Assembly: GCF_004366735.1 (NCBI RefSeq)
Contig: NZ_SOQX01000001.1
Location: forward strand, 310,001-374,000
DNA from: Thiohalophilus thiocyanatoxydans
Lineage (GTDB): Bacteria; Pseudomonadota; Gammaproteobacteria; UBA6429; Thiohalophilaceae
Direction of reading: 5' to 3'
DNA: 64,000 bases
Position numbers and translations under genes: made by a program. The notes under the pieces were generated by a model. That model was not told the origin of the DNA. It did no database searches and worked only from the letters and a program-made list of their open reading frames with translations. How positions within the stretch are numbered: position 1 is the first letter of the stretch; each line of letters starts with the position of its first letter. Shown here piece after piece: positions 1-8,537 of this stretch.

Positions 1-1124
1 TGGGACATGTTGAGGGTCTCCATCACCACCCCCTGTCCGGAAAAGGAGGCGTCGCCGTGGATCAGCACCGGTACCACCTGGCTGCCTTCCTGGTCCTGAC
101 GCCGATCCTGGCGGGCCCGCACCGAGCCCTCGACCACCGGATCGACAATCTCCAGGTGGGACGGATTGAAGGCCAGGGCCACATGCAACAGGCCGCCGGG
201 GGTGTTGAGATTGGAGGAGAAGCCGAGATGGTATTTCACATCGCCGGTACCGTTGCCGTTTTCGGGATGCACACCCTCGAATTCGCGGAACAGCTCCTCG
301 GGCGTTTTGCCCAGCACGTTGACCAGGAGATTGAGCCTGCCGCGATGGGCCATGCCGATCGCCATTTCTTTGACCCCGGTCTCGCCGCCGCGCTGAATCA
401 GCCGGTGCAGCATGGGAATCAGGCTTTCGGCCCCTTCCAGGGAAAAGCGTTTTTGACCCACATACTTGTTGTGCAGGTATTTTTCCAGGGTTTCGGCCGC
501 GGCCAGGCGATCAAACAGATCGCGTTTTTGCGCCTCCGACAAATCGGCGTGACCCCGGGCCGACTCCAGGTAGTGCTGAATCCAGCGTTTTTCGGTGGTG
601 TCGACCAGATGCATGTACTCGGAGCCGACCGAACCGCAGTAGGTGTTGACCAGGATGTTGAGGATTTCGGCCAGCCGCGCCCGATCCGGCCCCACCAGTG
701 ATCCGGTTTCAAACTCGGTATCCAGATCCGCGTCGCTGAGCTCGTGATGCGCCAGTGTCAGCTCGGGAATTTCGGGTGTCTCGCGCAGGCCCAGCGGATC
801 CAGATCGGCCAGCTGATGACCGCGAAAACGGTAGGCATTGATCAGCTGCAGGACCCTGACCTGCTTGTGGATCAGGCTGACATCGACATCACTGCGCCGG
901 TGAGACGGGGTCAGATGGCGGAACTGGGCGCGGATCGCCGCGTGGGAGATGTCCTTGTCGATGCCATCGACCCTGGGCAGCTCCCGGAACAGGGTCCGCC
1001 ACTGGGGATCCACCGACTCGGGATCCTGAAGATACTCTTCGTACAGTTGTTCGAGATAACCCGCATTGGGGCCGGCAAAAGCGGAACTTTTCCAGCGGGC
1101 TTTCAGGCCTTTCTCATCGGACAT
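1..1124 (-). CDS. sucA: 2-oxoglutarate dehydrogenase E1 component, N-terminal part (truncated by window edge)
   Basis: Thiamine-diphosphate-dependent decarboxylase of the 2-oxoglutarate dehydrogenase complex (TCA cycle, cytoplasm). About 374 residues are visible of a family length near 930-945; the rest lies beyond position 1. The N-terminus (MSDEKGLKARWKSSAFAG) carries the E1o-specific segment with GYLEQLYEEYLQDP, followed by the HQVRVLQLINAYRFRGHQLA region and the ThDP-fold start with MAIGMAHRGRLNLLVNVLGK. The ATG at 1122-1124 is the natural start because the conserved N-terminal segment begins directly there. The gene stands apart from the next upstream gene by 173 bases, so it probably has its own promoter; sucB and lpd would be expected past the left edge. 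Identification is firm. Confidence 0.95.
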   Translation of the reverse strand, partial: MSDEKGLKARWKSSAFAGPNAGYLEQLYEEYLQDPESVDPQWRTLFRELPRVDGIDKDISHAAIRAQFRHLTPSHRRSDVDVSLIHKQVRVLQLINAYRFRGHQLADLDPLGLRETPEIPELTLAHHELSDADLDTEFETGSLVGPDRARLAEILNILVNTYCGSVGSEYMHLVDTTEKRWIQHYLESARGHADLSEAQKRDLFDRLAAAETLEKYLHNKYVGQKRFSLEGAESLIPMLHRLIQRGGETGVKEMAIGMAHRGRLNLLVNVLGKTPEELFREFEGVHPENGNGTGDVKYHLGFSSNLNTPGGLLHVALAFNPSHLEIVDPVVEGSVRARQDRRQDQEGSQVVPVLIHGDASFSGQGVVMETLNMS

Positions 1125-1194
1125 TAACCGACATCCTTGTTGTGGAGTATTGCCGGGTTGGACACGCTGTCACCCGTCATGTTCATACTCTTTA

Positions 1195-1214
1195 TTTCGG
1201 CATATATACCGAAA
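1195..1214. promoter_or_regulatory. Near-perfect 20-bp palindrome upstream of sucA
   Basis: TTTCGG and CCGAAA arms flank CATATATA, which is itself almost self-complementary, so 18 of 20 positions are symmetric. It lies about 70 bases before the sucA start, inside the 173-base gap. It could be an operator or overlap a promoter; no protein is assigned. Confidence 0.4.
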
Positions 1215-1297
1215 TTTTCAAGCACAAAAGCGTCCGGTTCGGTATTAAAGCGGAATGGATGGTGCGTCATTGTCCTCGAGTGGTGGATAAAAGGCTA

Positions 1298-2806
1298 TTA
1301 TCGGTATTCCGGCAACACCTCGGGTCGGGGATAGAGGGTACTCATCAGCGCCGACTTGCCGTCCGGCTGGACAAGTCGGCAATGGGACCGGGTCAGGGCG
1401 CGCTGATGGGGCACGCCACAGGAGTGGGCAATCAGCGCCGTGCCGTAATGAATCTTGTCGACAAAATTCTTCACTTTGACGGCCTTTTCTTCCGGGTTCA
1501 GGCCTTTTTGAAGGCGCCGATCATGGGTGGTGACCCCGGTCGGACAGGTATTGCGGTTGCACTTGAGCGCCTGGATGCAGCCCAGAGCAAACATGAAGCC
1601 GCGTGCGGAGTTAACGTAATCGGCGCCGCTGCACAGTGCCCAGGCGACCCCGGAGGGGGTAATCAGTTTGCCGGAGGCGATAAGGCGTATTCGATCGCGC
1701 AGGCCATAGCGGGTGAGAATATCCACCACGGTTGGCAGTGACTCCTTGATGGGGAGTCCGACATCGTCCATTAATGGCATGGGCGCGGCGCCGGTTCCGC
1801 CGTCACAACTGTCCACGGTAATAAAGTCCGGCGCATGCTCGATGCCGCGTTTGTGGATTGCCATACAAAGTTGGGTGAGCCACTCGTCTTCGCCCAGCAC
1901 GAGCTTGAAGCCGGTCGGCTTGCCTGTTGCCTCACGCACTACATCGATAAAATCGAGCAATTCACCGGTATCGCCTATCTCGATATGCCGGTTGGGCGAG
2001 ATGGAGGCGTGGCCGGGGAGAATGCCACGGATGCGGGCGATTTCCGGCGTGACTTTTTCACCGGGCAGGATGCCACCCTTGCCGGGTTTGGCACCCTGGC
2101 TCAGTTTGATTTCAAACATTTTAATCCGGGGCGAGGCGGCAAGTTCATGCAATCTTTCAACATCAAACTGGCCTTCGGTATTGCGCACGCCATACTTGGC
2201 CGTACCGATCTGGAATACCAGATCGCAGCCCCCTTCCAGATGATAGGGGGCGAGCCCGCCCTCGCCGGTGTTCAGCCAGCAGCCGGCCAGTTTGGCCCCG
2301 TGTGACAGAGCGCGTATGGCCGGTTCGGAAAGCGCGCCATAGCTCATGGCGGAGATATTAATCAGCGAAGTCGGTGCATAGGGCTGTGGGCAATAAGGCC
2401 CGATGGTGACCGGTGGTGGCTCACTGGTATGTTCCGTCAGGGTCGGAAAAGAGGTATTCACGAACAGCGGTGTGCCGGTGGGCGTCAGGTTTTTGGTCGA
2501 GCCAAAGGCCACGGTATTGTCGGCACCGTCAGAGGACTTGTAGACCCATTCCCGCTCGGCGCGGTTAAAAGGCATCTCCTCGCGATCCATGGCGAAGAAA
2601 TACTGGCGGAAAAATTCGCCCAGCGAGCTGAACAGATAACGAAACCGGCCAATGACGGGGTAATTGTGGCGAATAGCATCTTTTTTCTGGGAAACGTCCC
2701 GGATGAAAACAATGATGGTGATCAGCACCATAAGACCGACAACAAAAATGAATAATGTAGCCAGAAAAATCAGTGCCTGCATGGTGACATCAGACAAGGG
2801 TGTCAT
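1298..2806 (-). CDS. FMN-binding glutamate synthase family protein, membrane-anchored
   Basis: A 502-residue protein related to the FMN/synthase domain of glutamate synthase (GltB central-C-terminal half), without the glutaminase domain. An N-terminal membrane segment at about residues 10-34 is followed by the synthase barrel: SAMSYGALSEPAIRALS, NTGEGGLAPYH, KLSQGAKPGKGG, VDSCDGGTGAAP and the late Cys-bearing stretch CNRNTCPTGVTT (Fe-S-type cysteines as in GltB). The electron donor and true substrate of this stand-alone group are not established. Its ATG overlaps the TGA of the upstream GGDEF/EAL gene by four bases (2803-2806), indicating translational coupling. Full-length gltB and gltD lie elsewhere in the window, so this is a paralogue and not the biosynthetic enzyme. 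Confidence 0.85.
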   Translation of the reverse strand: MTPLSDVTMQALIFLATLFIFVVGLMVLITIIVFIRDVSQKKDAIRHNYPVIGRFRYLFSSLGEFFRQYFFAMDREEMPFNRAEREWVYKSSDGADNTVAFGSTKNLTPTGTPLFVNTSFPTLTEHTSEPPPVTIGPYCPQPYAPTSLINISAMSYGALSEPAIRALSHGAKLAGCWLNTGEGGLAPYHLEGGCDLVFQIGTAKYGVRNTEGQFDVERLHELAASPRIKMFEIKLSQGAKPGKGGILPGEKVTPEIARIRGILPGHASISPNRHIEIGDTGELLDFIDVVREATGKPTGFKLVLGEDEWLTQLCMAIHKRGIEHAPDFITVDSCDGGTGAAPMPLMDDVGLPIKESLPTVVDILTRYGLRDRIRLIASGKLITPSGVAWALCSGADYVNSARGFMFALGCIQALKCNRNTCPTGVTTHDRRLQKGLNPEEKAVKVKNFVDKIHYGTALIAHSCGVPHQRALTRSHCRLVQPDGKSALMSTLYPRPEVLPEYR

Positions 2807-5085
2807 GTCGTTTTCCTCTTGTTGCTCGAACCCGGTGAGGGTGTAATAAGAAATTTTTCGTACTCATCGGCTGGAACCGGACGGCTGAACAAGTAGCCCT
2901 GCATGGTGTCACAGCGGTATTCTTCAAGCATTTGTTTCTGTTCGACGGTTTCAACCCCTTCGGCGACAATATCAAGCTCGAGATGGTGTCCGAGTTCGAT
3001 AATCGAACGGACGATGGCGCGATCCGACAGGCTGTGCTCCAGCTGTTTGACGAAGGATTGATCGATCTTGAGTGTCTGGATGGGAAACTGCTTGAGATAA
3101 GTCAGGGAAGAGAAACCGGTGCCAAAGTCATCGATCGCCAGTTTGACCCCTAGTTCCCGCAGCTGTCGCATGATATCGATGGAAGAGTCGACCGACATGG
3201 CGATGCCTTCGGTGATTTCCAGCTCCAGGTATTTCGCCTCCAGTCCTGTGTCACGCAGTATCTGGGCAACCTGCTTGGGAAGTTCCCGATTAAACTGACG
3301 AGCGGAGAGATTGACGGCAATGCTCTGTGGCGGATAGCCCTCGGTCTGCCATTGCCGATTCCGCGCACAGGCGGCGCGCAAAATCCACTCGCCAATCCGG
3401 CCGATGCTGCCGGTCTCCTCGGCAAGCGGAATGAATTCGGCCGGCGATATCATTCCGTGCTGCGGGTGTTGCCAGCGGACCAGCGCTTCCGCGCCAATGA
3501 GATTGCCGTTGATAAGATTGATTTTCGGCTGGTAGTAGATCAGCAGCTCGTTTTGCTCCGCGGCCTGGCGCAGATCGTGGGACAGCTCGAGTCGCAACAG
3601 CGCATCGGCATTCATTTCGGATTGATAAACACAAACACCGTTGCCGCCCTGATTGCTGATGCGGCGCATGGCGCTTTCAGCGTTTTTAAGTAACTGAAAG
3701 ATATCCTTGCCGTGTTCCGGAAAGTACGCCAGTCCGACACTCATTGAAAGTGACAGAGTGCGGTTATCGATAATAACGGGATCCCGGCTGGCGCGTTGTA
3801 ATTGTTCGGACAGTTCATCGGAAAACGAATCTTCCGCATCCTTTGCCAGAATGACAAAGTGATCGCCTTCGAGACGGTAAATCCTGATCGGGTTATCGGA
3901 CACCATTTGAGAAAAACAGTGTTCAAGGCGACTCGCCACGGCCGTGATCAGTTCATCGCCCGCCAGGTGTCCCAGGCTTTCTGAGACCATGCTGAAACGG
4001 TCGATATTGGCAATTGCTACCGCAATCCGGTTACCTGGCGCGGTTTGCTGGAGCATCCCGGAGACATCTTTTTCCAGTTGTCGCCGATTGGCCAGTCCGG
4101 TCAACGGATCATGGTAGGCCAGAAATTCATTGCGGTCCTCGGCAGTGCGGCGTGCCGTAATATCCTGCAGATAGACGTGACAGGTATCGAAATCCTCGAG
4201 GTATTGCAGGGTACAGAAAAAGATATATGTCGCTACCTGGTATTCAAAGCGCATCAAGGGTGCATGCCTGGAGCGCAATGCCGAGATATTTTCCTCGATG
4301 TTCGGCGGGAGCAACGCCTCCAGGTTCCGGGTGTCCGGGAAAATAACGCTCTGCATGTTGTAGGCGGCGGGGTTGGCAAACAGTACCTTGCCATGAGTGT
4401 CGATCTGAAAAACCGGGTTGGGATTGCGCTCCGGGAACAGTGCGAGCAACCGACGTGCTCTGGCATCGGACAGGTGCTGATAGGCGTAATGGCCGAAAAA
4501 CAGCGCCAGGATAAAGAACACCACACTCACAGCCACCACTGAGTAAAACATCTCCTGTGTTGCACGGGAAACATACTCTCCACGCTCTACAACCTGGCGC
4601 TCAACGGCGCGGACAAAACGTTCGAGTCGATTATTGAGTGACCGGGAGACGGCGGCGACGTCGCCGAGTATTCGGCGTGCCTCATCCCAGTCTACCGTAT
4701 CTGCAGTCAAGACCTGATCGAGCTTTTCGGCCAGCTTTTGTAGCGCAGCGTGCTCGTTCTGTAATTCGCCGAGTCCGGTGTTGTCAGGAAATGTGTCGGT
4801 TAGCCAGTCTATTCCGTCATTGATCTGTTTTGTGTTGCGATTGTATGAACTCTGATAGCTGTGACGATCGGTATCGGTGTAGTAGCGATAGAGAATCGGC
4901 TCGCGGGCGGTGACGGCCTGTTTGAGATCGGCTATCCGATGCAGGTGCGTGATATCCTCGTTGCTGAGGCGCAGGATCTCGTCACGCATGCTCTGGCTCT
5001 GCTGGTAGATATAAAAAGAAAGCACGGAACCCAGGCCGAGCACGACAAGATAGATTAGAAACCACCAGTGACGCCCAAAGTTCAA
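2803..5085 (-). CDS. Membrane PAS-GGDEF-EAL protein, probable c-di-GMP phosphodiesterase
   Basis: A 760-residue inner-membrane signalling protein. Membrane segments at about 8-27 and 180-200 bracket a helical periplasmic sensor; a PAS-like region follows (215-310), then GGDEF (320-485) and EAL (500-750). The cyclase signature reads EGDHF at 406-410 instead of GGDEF, so cyclase activity is probably lost or weak. The EAL domain keeps EALVRW (533-538), the DDFGTGFSS loop, LKIDQSF and AEGVET, so phosphodiesterase activity is likely. The stop overlaps the start of the FMN protein gene by four bases, so the two are probably co-translated. The degenerate GGDEF may serve as a GTP-binding regulatory domain, which is inference. 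Confidence 0.9.
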   Translation of the reverse strand: MNFGRHWWFLIYLVVLGLGSVLSFYIYQQSQSMRDEILRLSNEDITHLHRIADLKQAVTAREPILYRYYTDTDRHSYQSSYNRNTKQINDGIDWLTDTFPDNTGLGELQNEHAALQKLAEKLDQVLTADTVDWDEARRILGDVAAVSRSLNNRLERFVRAVERQVVERGEYVSRATQEMFYSVVAVSVVFFILALFFGHYAYQHLSDARARRLLALFPERNPNPVFQIDTHGKVLFANPAAYNMQSVIFPDTRNLEALLPPNIEENISALRSRHAPLMRFEYQVATYIFFCTLQYLEDFDTCHVYLQDITARRTAEDRNEFLAYHDPLTGLANRRQLEKDVSGMLQQTAPGNRIAVAIANIDRFSMVSESLGHLAGDELITAVASRLEHCFSQMVSDNPIRIYRLEGDHFVILAKDAEDSFSDELSEQLQRASRDPVIIDNRTLSLSMSVGLAYFPEHGKDIFQLLKNAESAMRRISNQGGNGVCVYQSEMNADALLRLELSHDLRQAAEQNELLIYYQPKINLINGNLIGAEALVRWQHPQHGMISPAEFIPLAEETGSIGRIGEWILRAACARNRQWQTEGYPPQSIAVNLSARQFNRELPKQVAQILRDTGLEAKYLELEITEGIAMSVDSSIDIMRQLRELGVKLAIDDFGTGFSSLTYLKQFPIQTLKIDQSFVKQLEHSLSDRAIVRSIIELGHHLELDIVAEGVETVEQKQMLEEYRCDTMQGYLFSRPVPADEYEKFLITPSPGSSNKRKTT

Positions 5086-5190
5086 AATCTGCTTATCTCC
5101 ATCGGTTGAATTAGTGAAAGGCTTCTTTTGCCGACGACTTTTTTGGAAAGGTGACTCCCTTCACCCGGCAATAGCCTCAAATCTGTCCTT

Positions 5191-5652
5191 TCAGGGACGA
5201 ATATAGGTATACCCCTGCTGTTGTTGTTTCATGATCTCAATTACCCCGGCCGGCACGTAACCGATGTCCGGCAGCATGTCACCTTTTGTCAGATCCCTGG
5301 CGCGCATGGTGTTTTCACAAGCGACAATCTTAACGCCCTGGTCCAGTGCGTTGGCGACACGGTTACCGGTTTCCGAGTCCATCTCCAGCATTCCGATGCC
5401 GGGGCCGTAGACTACGATCTCAACATCGACGTTATCGGCACCACCCAGCGCATTTTGAGCATTCCTGGCGTTATTGAGTGCCAGGTTCCATTTGCCGGGA
5501 CTGTTATCGCTGACCTGGATGACCATTTTCTGTTTGCCGGCCGTGGGAGAATTTGCTTCAGCCGCCGTTATGCTTAGAAAAGCCAATGTCAATAAGCTTA
5601 TCAGTGTAATGCGTATCAAACTTCTACTGCGCAAGTCTGCTGTTCGGTTCAT
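5191..5652 (-). CDS. Secreted DsrE/DsrF-like family protein
   Basis: A 153-residue protein with a signal peptide (hydrophobic core about 13-32, likely cleavage near AEA-N) and a DsrE-like alpha/beta fold: MVIQVSDNSPGKWNLALNN, the VDVEIVVYGPGIGML strand-turn and VKIVACENTMRARDL holding the single Cys112. Periplasmic DsrE-like proteins with one such cysteine occur near sulfur-metabolism and redox genes; a persulfide-carrier role is plausible but not shown. AGGAGAG stands before the ATG. It lies 105 bases upstream of the GGDEF/EAL gene on the same strand and is divergent from the thioredoxin/sigma operon. Confidence 0.8.
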   Translation of the reverse strand: MNRTADLRSRSLIRITLISLLTLAFLSITAAEANSPTAGKQKMVIQVSDNSPGKWNLALNNARNAQNALGGADNVDVEIVVYGPGIGMLEMDSETGNRVANALDQGVKIVACENTMRARDLTKGDMLPDIGYVPAGVIEIMKQQQQGYTYIRP

Positions 5653-5876
5653 GGATCTCTCCTACAAATGATGGTTGTCAGGGGATTAACCGGTTATGGA
5701 AGGTCGCCATACAGATGCCGCCCTCGCCACAACGGAGTTATTGATTAGACGCTCAAAAACAGGTTGCCTTACAACCGTCTGCAAGAGAATCGTGGAGGCT
5801 GTAAGGATCGGGCGGTCCGGGCGACCAAACTGTAATCCCGGGATAGGTACCGGCGAAGTGAATCAGGAGAGAGCGA

Positions 5877-6311
5877 ATGAACCATGTTATTAATGGCCTG
5901 TTGGCCGGCCTTGTTGCCACCGTCGTGTTGTCGGTACTCATGGTGATAAAAGATATGATGGGGCTGATGCCCGATCTGAATGTGATCGGTATGCTGGCCG
6001 CTCAGATGGGTTCGGGGCCGACCATGGGGTGGCTGGCCCACATTATGATCGGAGTTGTCGGTTACGGCCTGGCCTATAGTCTGCTGTTTCGTCGCCTGCC
6101 GCTGGGAGGCCATGGAGTGCGTGGCATTCTGCTGGGTGTTGTGGGCTGGCTGGTAATGATGCTGGCGCTGATGCCAATGATGGGGGGCGGTTTGTTTGGC
6201 TCAGGCATGCCCAGCGGCATGATGGTCCCCATCGCCACCCTGATTTTGCACGTCATTTTTGGTGCGGTACTGGGCGGGGTCTATGGAAGACTCGGCCACG
6301 CCGAAGTGTAA
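5877..6311 (+). CDS. DUF6789-like integral membrane protein
   Basis: A 144-residue protein with four predicted membrane helices (about 5-22, 50-70, 80-103, 117-138) rich in Gly and Met, including a Met/Gly-rich loop MMGGGLFGSGMPSGMM. It resembles small uncharacterised membrane proteins of the DUF6789 type. AGGAGAG precedes the ATG. It is the first gene of an operon with a thioredoxin-like gene 12 bases downstream, an ECF sigma and a zf-HC2 protein. The Met-rich segments are suggestive of copper contact, but no function is known. Confidence 0.7.
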   Translation: MNHVINGLLAGLVATVVLSVLMVIKDMMGLMPDLNVIGMLAAQMGSGPTMGWLAHIMIGVVGYGLAYSLLFRRLPLGGHGVRGILLGVVGWLVMMLALMPMMGGGLFGSGMPSGMMVPIATLILHVIFGAVLGGVYGRLGHAEV

Positions 6312-6323
6312 AGCGGCTTTCTC

Positions 6324-6731
6324 ATGGAACTTCTCTTTTTCGGGTTGATTGTCACCGTAACCGGCCTCCTGCTCTGGTGGCAATGGGCCATGCGGCGCCG
6401 GGCGCGACGTCTTGTCGGCCGCGCGGCGCCGGATACCCGGGCAGTTGACAGGCACTGCACGGCACGGCACCGGATCTACTTTTTTCATGCTCCTCGTTGC
6501 GGGCCGTGCCGGGCTGCGGCACCGGTGGTGGATAAGCTGTCGCGGCAATATTCCAATCTGATCTCGGTGGATGTTACCGCGCATCCCCGGCTGGCCTATG
6601 AATTTGGTATCGCTGTCACGCCCTCGTTTGTGGTTGTCACGAACGACCGGATCAGTGAGCTCAGGCTCGGCGCCGCCGGGGAGAGCTGGTTGCGCGCCCG
6701 TCTGGAGAGGGGCGCGGAGAGCATGGCATGA
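6324..6731 (+). CDS. Membrane-anchored thioredoxin-fold protein
   Basis: 135 residues: an N-terminal membrane helix (about 3-23) followed by an arginine-rich stop (RRRARRL), then a short thioredoxin fold with active-site CGPC (in FFHAPRCGPCRAAAP) and the cis-Pro loop VTPSFVVV. The positive residues after the helix would place the thioredoxin domain in the cytoplasm. It lacks the canonical WCGPC tryptophan and is not the housekeeping thioredoxin, which is trxA at 23740. It follows the membrane-protein gene by 12 bases and its stop overlaps the upstream possible start of the sigma gene (ATGA at 6728-6731). A redox-sensing or thiol-reducing role beside the sigma/anti-sigma pair is inferred. Confidence 0.8.
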   Translation: MELLFFGLIVTVTGLLLWWQWAMRRRARRLVGRAAPDTRAVDRHCTARHRIYFFHAPRCGPCRAAAPVVDKLSRQYSNLISVDVTAHPRLAYEFGIAVTPSFVVVTNDRISELRLGAAGESWLRARLERGAESMA

Positions 6732-6823
6732 GTCTGCACACCGCCTGCTACCCTGTCCCAGGGATACCCATCCCGGGTTGGCTCGGTTACACTGTGGGTT
6801 ATTTCTCCGGACCGTTTTCCGTC

Positions 6824-7429
6824 ATGCGCGAACCATTACAGAGTGTTGCCAATCAAGGGGCCGAAGATGCCTTCTCCGAAGCGGCTATCGCCGCGTTGCG
6901 CCACGACATGCTGCGCTTTGCCCGCCTGCAGTTGCGGGAAGAGGCCGCTGCGGAGGATGCGGTGCAGGAGGCGCTGGCCGCCGCCTATGTCGCCCGCGAC
7001 GGGTTTGCCGGCCGCTCCCAGCTCAAGACCTGGGTCTTTTCGATCCTGCGCAACAAGATCATCGATATCCTGCGTCAGCGCACCCGGCACCCGACCCAGA
7101 GCCTGACGGCTGACGACGGCAGCGATATGGAAGTCGAACAGCTGTTCAATGAAAAGGGCATGTGGCACAGGCAAAAGCGTCCCACCGATTGGGGCGATCC
7201 CGAAACCGAGCTCGACAACACCCAGTTCTGGCGCATCTTCGAGCTCTGCCTGGATGAGCTGGCCGAACAGCCGGCACGGGTCTTCAGCATGCGAGAATTT
7301 CTCGGTTTTGAGACGGCGGAGATCTGCGCCGAACTGGGCATCAGCGAAAGCAACTGCTGGGTGATTCTGCATCGGGCACGCTCCCGCCTGCGCCTGTGTC
7401 TTGAAAAAGAATGGTTTGCACAGGGGTAA
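6824..7429 (+). CDS. ECF-type RNA polymerase sigma-70 family factor
   Basis: A sigma factor of about 201 residues. Region 2 covers EDAVQEALAAAYVARDG and LKTWVFSILRNKIIDILRQ; region 4 holds the helix-turn-helix FLGFETAEICAELGISESN followed by CWVILHRARSRLR. A longer linker with MWHRQKRPTDWGDPE joins them. The frame is open back to an ATG at 6728 that overlaps the thioredoxin stop, but those 32 residues are proline-rich and unlike sigma factors, so the ATG at 6824 is preferred. The next gene encodes a small zf-HC2 protein, the usual anti-sigma partner. Its regulon may include the convergent hvfA/doxX genes; that link is by proximity only. Confidence 0.85.
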   Translation: MREPLQSVANQGAEDAFSEAAIAALRHDMLRFARLQLREEAAAEDAVQEALAAAYVARDGFAGRSQLKTWVFSILRNKIIDILRQRTRHPTQSLTADDGSDMEVEQLFNEKGMWHRQKRPTDWGDPETELDNTQFWRIFELCLDELAEQPARVFSMREFLGFETAEICAELGISESNCWVILHRARSRLRLCLEKEWFAQG

Positions 7430-7437
7430 TAAACAGC

Positions 7438-7614
7438 ATGCTCAACTGCAAAGACACTACCCGACTTCTGTCGCAACAGCAGGATCAATCGCTGTCGTTG
7501 CGCAGGCGGATGGCCCTGCGCTTTCACCTGATGATGTGTTCGGGCTGCCGCAACTATAACAAGCAGATCGATTTTATCCATAAAGCGTGCCGACGGTTCA
7601 GCGGTAAAGAGTAG
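7438..7614 (+). CDS. Small zf-HC2 anti-sigma-type protein
   Basis: A 58-residue protein starting at the ATG at 7438, eight bases after the sigma stop. It has the zinc-binding anti-sigma signature H-x3-C-x2-C in RFHLMMCSGCRNY plus an earlier Cys (MLNCKDTTRLLSQ), with no membrane segment, so it is a soluble one-domain anti-sigma. Thiol-based release of the sigma factor is a known mode for this fold (ZAS domains); here it is inferred, supported by the thioredoxin gene in the same operon. Confidence 0.75.
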   Translation: MLNCKDTTRLLSQQQDQSLSLRRRMALRFHLMMCSGCRNYNKQIDFIHKACRRFSGKE

Positions 7615-7685
7615 CCGATCCGGGAGGCCTGGCCTGATATCTCGATACCTTGCCACGCATTCATGTTACTGACTGTATTGAATAT

Positions 7686-7716
7686 AAAAAAGCCGGCCCG
7701 GGAGGATCGGGCCGGC
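7686..7716 (-). terminator. Intrinsic terminator of the hvfA-doxX transcript
   Basis: A 9-bp perfect GC stem (arms 7692-7700 and 7708-7716) with a 7-base loop, followed on the minus strand by six T residues. It lies just beyond the doxX stop and may also slow plus-strand transcripts of the sigma operon. Confidence 0.85.
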
Positions 7717-7742
7717 AAACGCTTACGCGGAGGCAATGTAAT

Positions 7743-8336
7743 TCAGGGGTTTAGCTTGCGACCAATCCAGTAATCCAGGCTGGCATACCGTCCGGCGCCA
7801 TGGAAGAACAGCACCAGCAGCATGATGAAATAGGTGGCAGCGAACTCGATGCCGTTTTTCAAAATGGTGATACTGCCGTGCTCGGTCAGCCAGTTGTAAT
7901 TACCATGTTCTTTGAGAATTTCACGAGCGACGTCGCGGCGTTCCACCGCACCCTCGATCATGTCCGTGCGCCACTCCCAGGGGACGGTCAGGGTGGTTTC
8001 CGGCAGGGCATGCCAGCCGTTCTCCCAGTGTGCCGTGGTCGCGGCCATGATCATGGTGATCATCAGGGGGATGGCAAACCAGCGCGTGGCTACCCCGATA
8101 AGGATGGCGATGCCACCGAAAAATTCCGCCGCACCGGCCAGCACGGCCATCAGCATCGGTGCGGGCAGACCCAGCATTTCGCCGAAATAATAGGCTGTGT
8201 TTTCCAGGCCGGTGAGCTTGCCATAACCGGCAAGAATAAAGATCGGTGCGAGAAACAGCCGCAACAACAGCGGCGCAAGAAAATCGAACTGCCGGCTCTT
8301 ATCGAGCAGCCCCTGCATTTTCAGTAGAAAGTTCAT
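7743..8336 (-). CDS. DoxX family membrane protein
   Basis: A 197-residue integral membrane protein with four helices (about 20-40, 60-83, 88-103, 160-180). It shows the DoxX signatures PLLLRLFLAPIFILAGYGKL and AGAAEFFGGIAILIGVATRW. A loop of about 55 residues separates helices 3 and 4, longer than in minimal DoxX proteins. DoxX proteins (HvfD) accompany HvfA-type metallophore precursors in other genomes, and here the gene lies 201 bases after hvfA on the same strand. GGAGG precedes the ATG. Its biochemical role (quinone or thiosulfate-linked redox, or assembly) is not known. Confidence 0.85.
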   Translation of the reverse strand: MNFLLKMQGLLDKSRQFDFLAPLLLRLFLAPIFILAGYGKLTGLENTAYYFGEMLGLPAPMLMAVLAGAAEFFGGIAILIGVATRWFAIPLMITMIMAATTAHWENGWHALPETTLTVPWEWRTDMIEGAVERRDVAREILKEHGNYNWLTEHGSITILKNGIEFAATYFIMLLVLFFHGAGRYASLDYWIGRKLNP

Positions 8337-8445
8337 TGTATCCTCCAGACCGGTTTCATTGTTTTGAGGGGGTTGCCCCTGTAACTGCAGGGACAGAATC
8401 GCATAACGGCATCGGGGCCGTGTTGTTCATTGCCTGCCTGATGAA

Positions 8446-8486
8446 ATCGGGCGCTGCGGCGAAAGAGAGATGCCGCAGTGCCCGAT
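8446..8486 (-). promoter_or_regulatory. Strong hairpin between hvfA and doxX
   Basis: Fifteen-base arms (8446-8460 and 8472-8486) pair with a single mismatch around an 11-base loop. On the minus strand only a short T run (TTTC) follows, so it is a partial terminator or an RNA-stabilising 3' structure for the hvfA message. It would favour more precursor mRNA than doxX mRNA. Confidence 0.65.
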
Positions 8487-8537
8487 AATATTGTCCGTCA
8501 GGCTGATGATGCAGTCATACGGCCTTGAGCGACAGGT

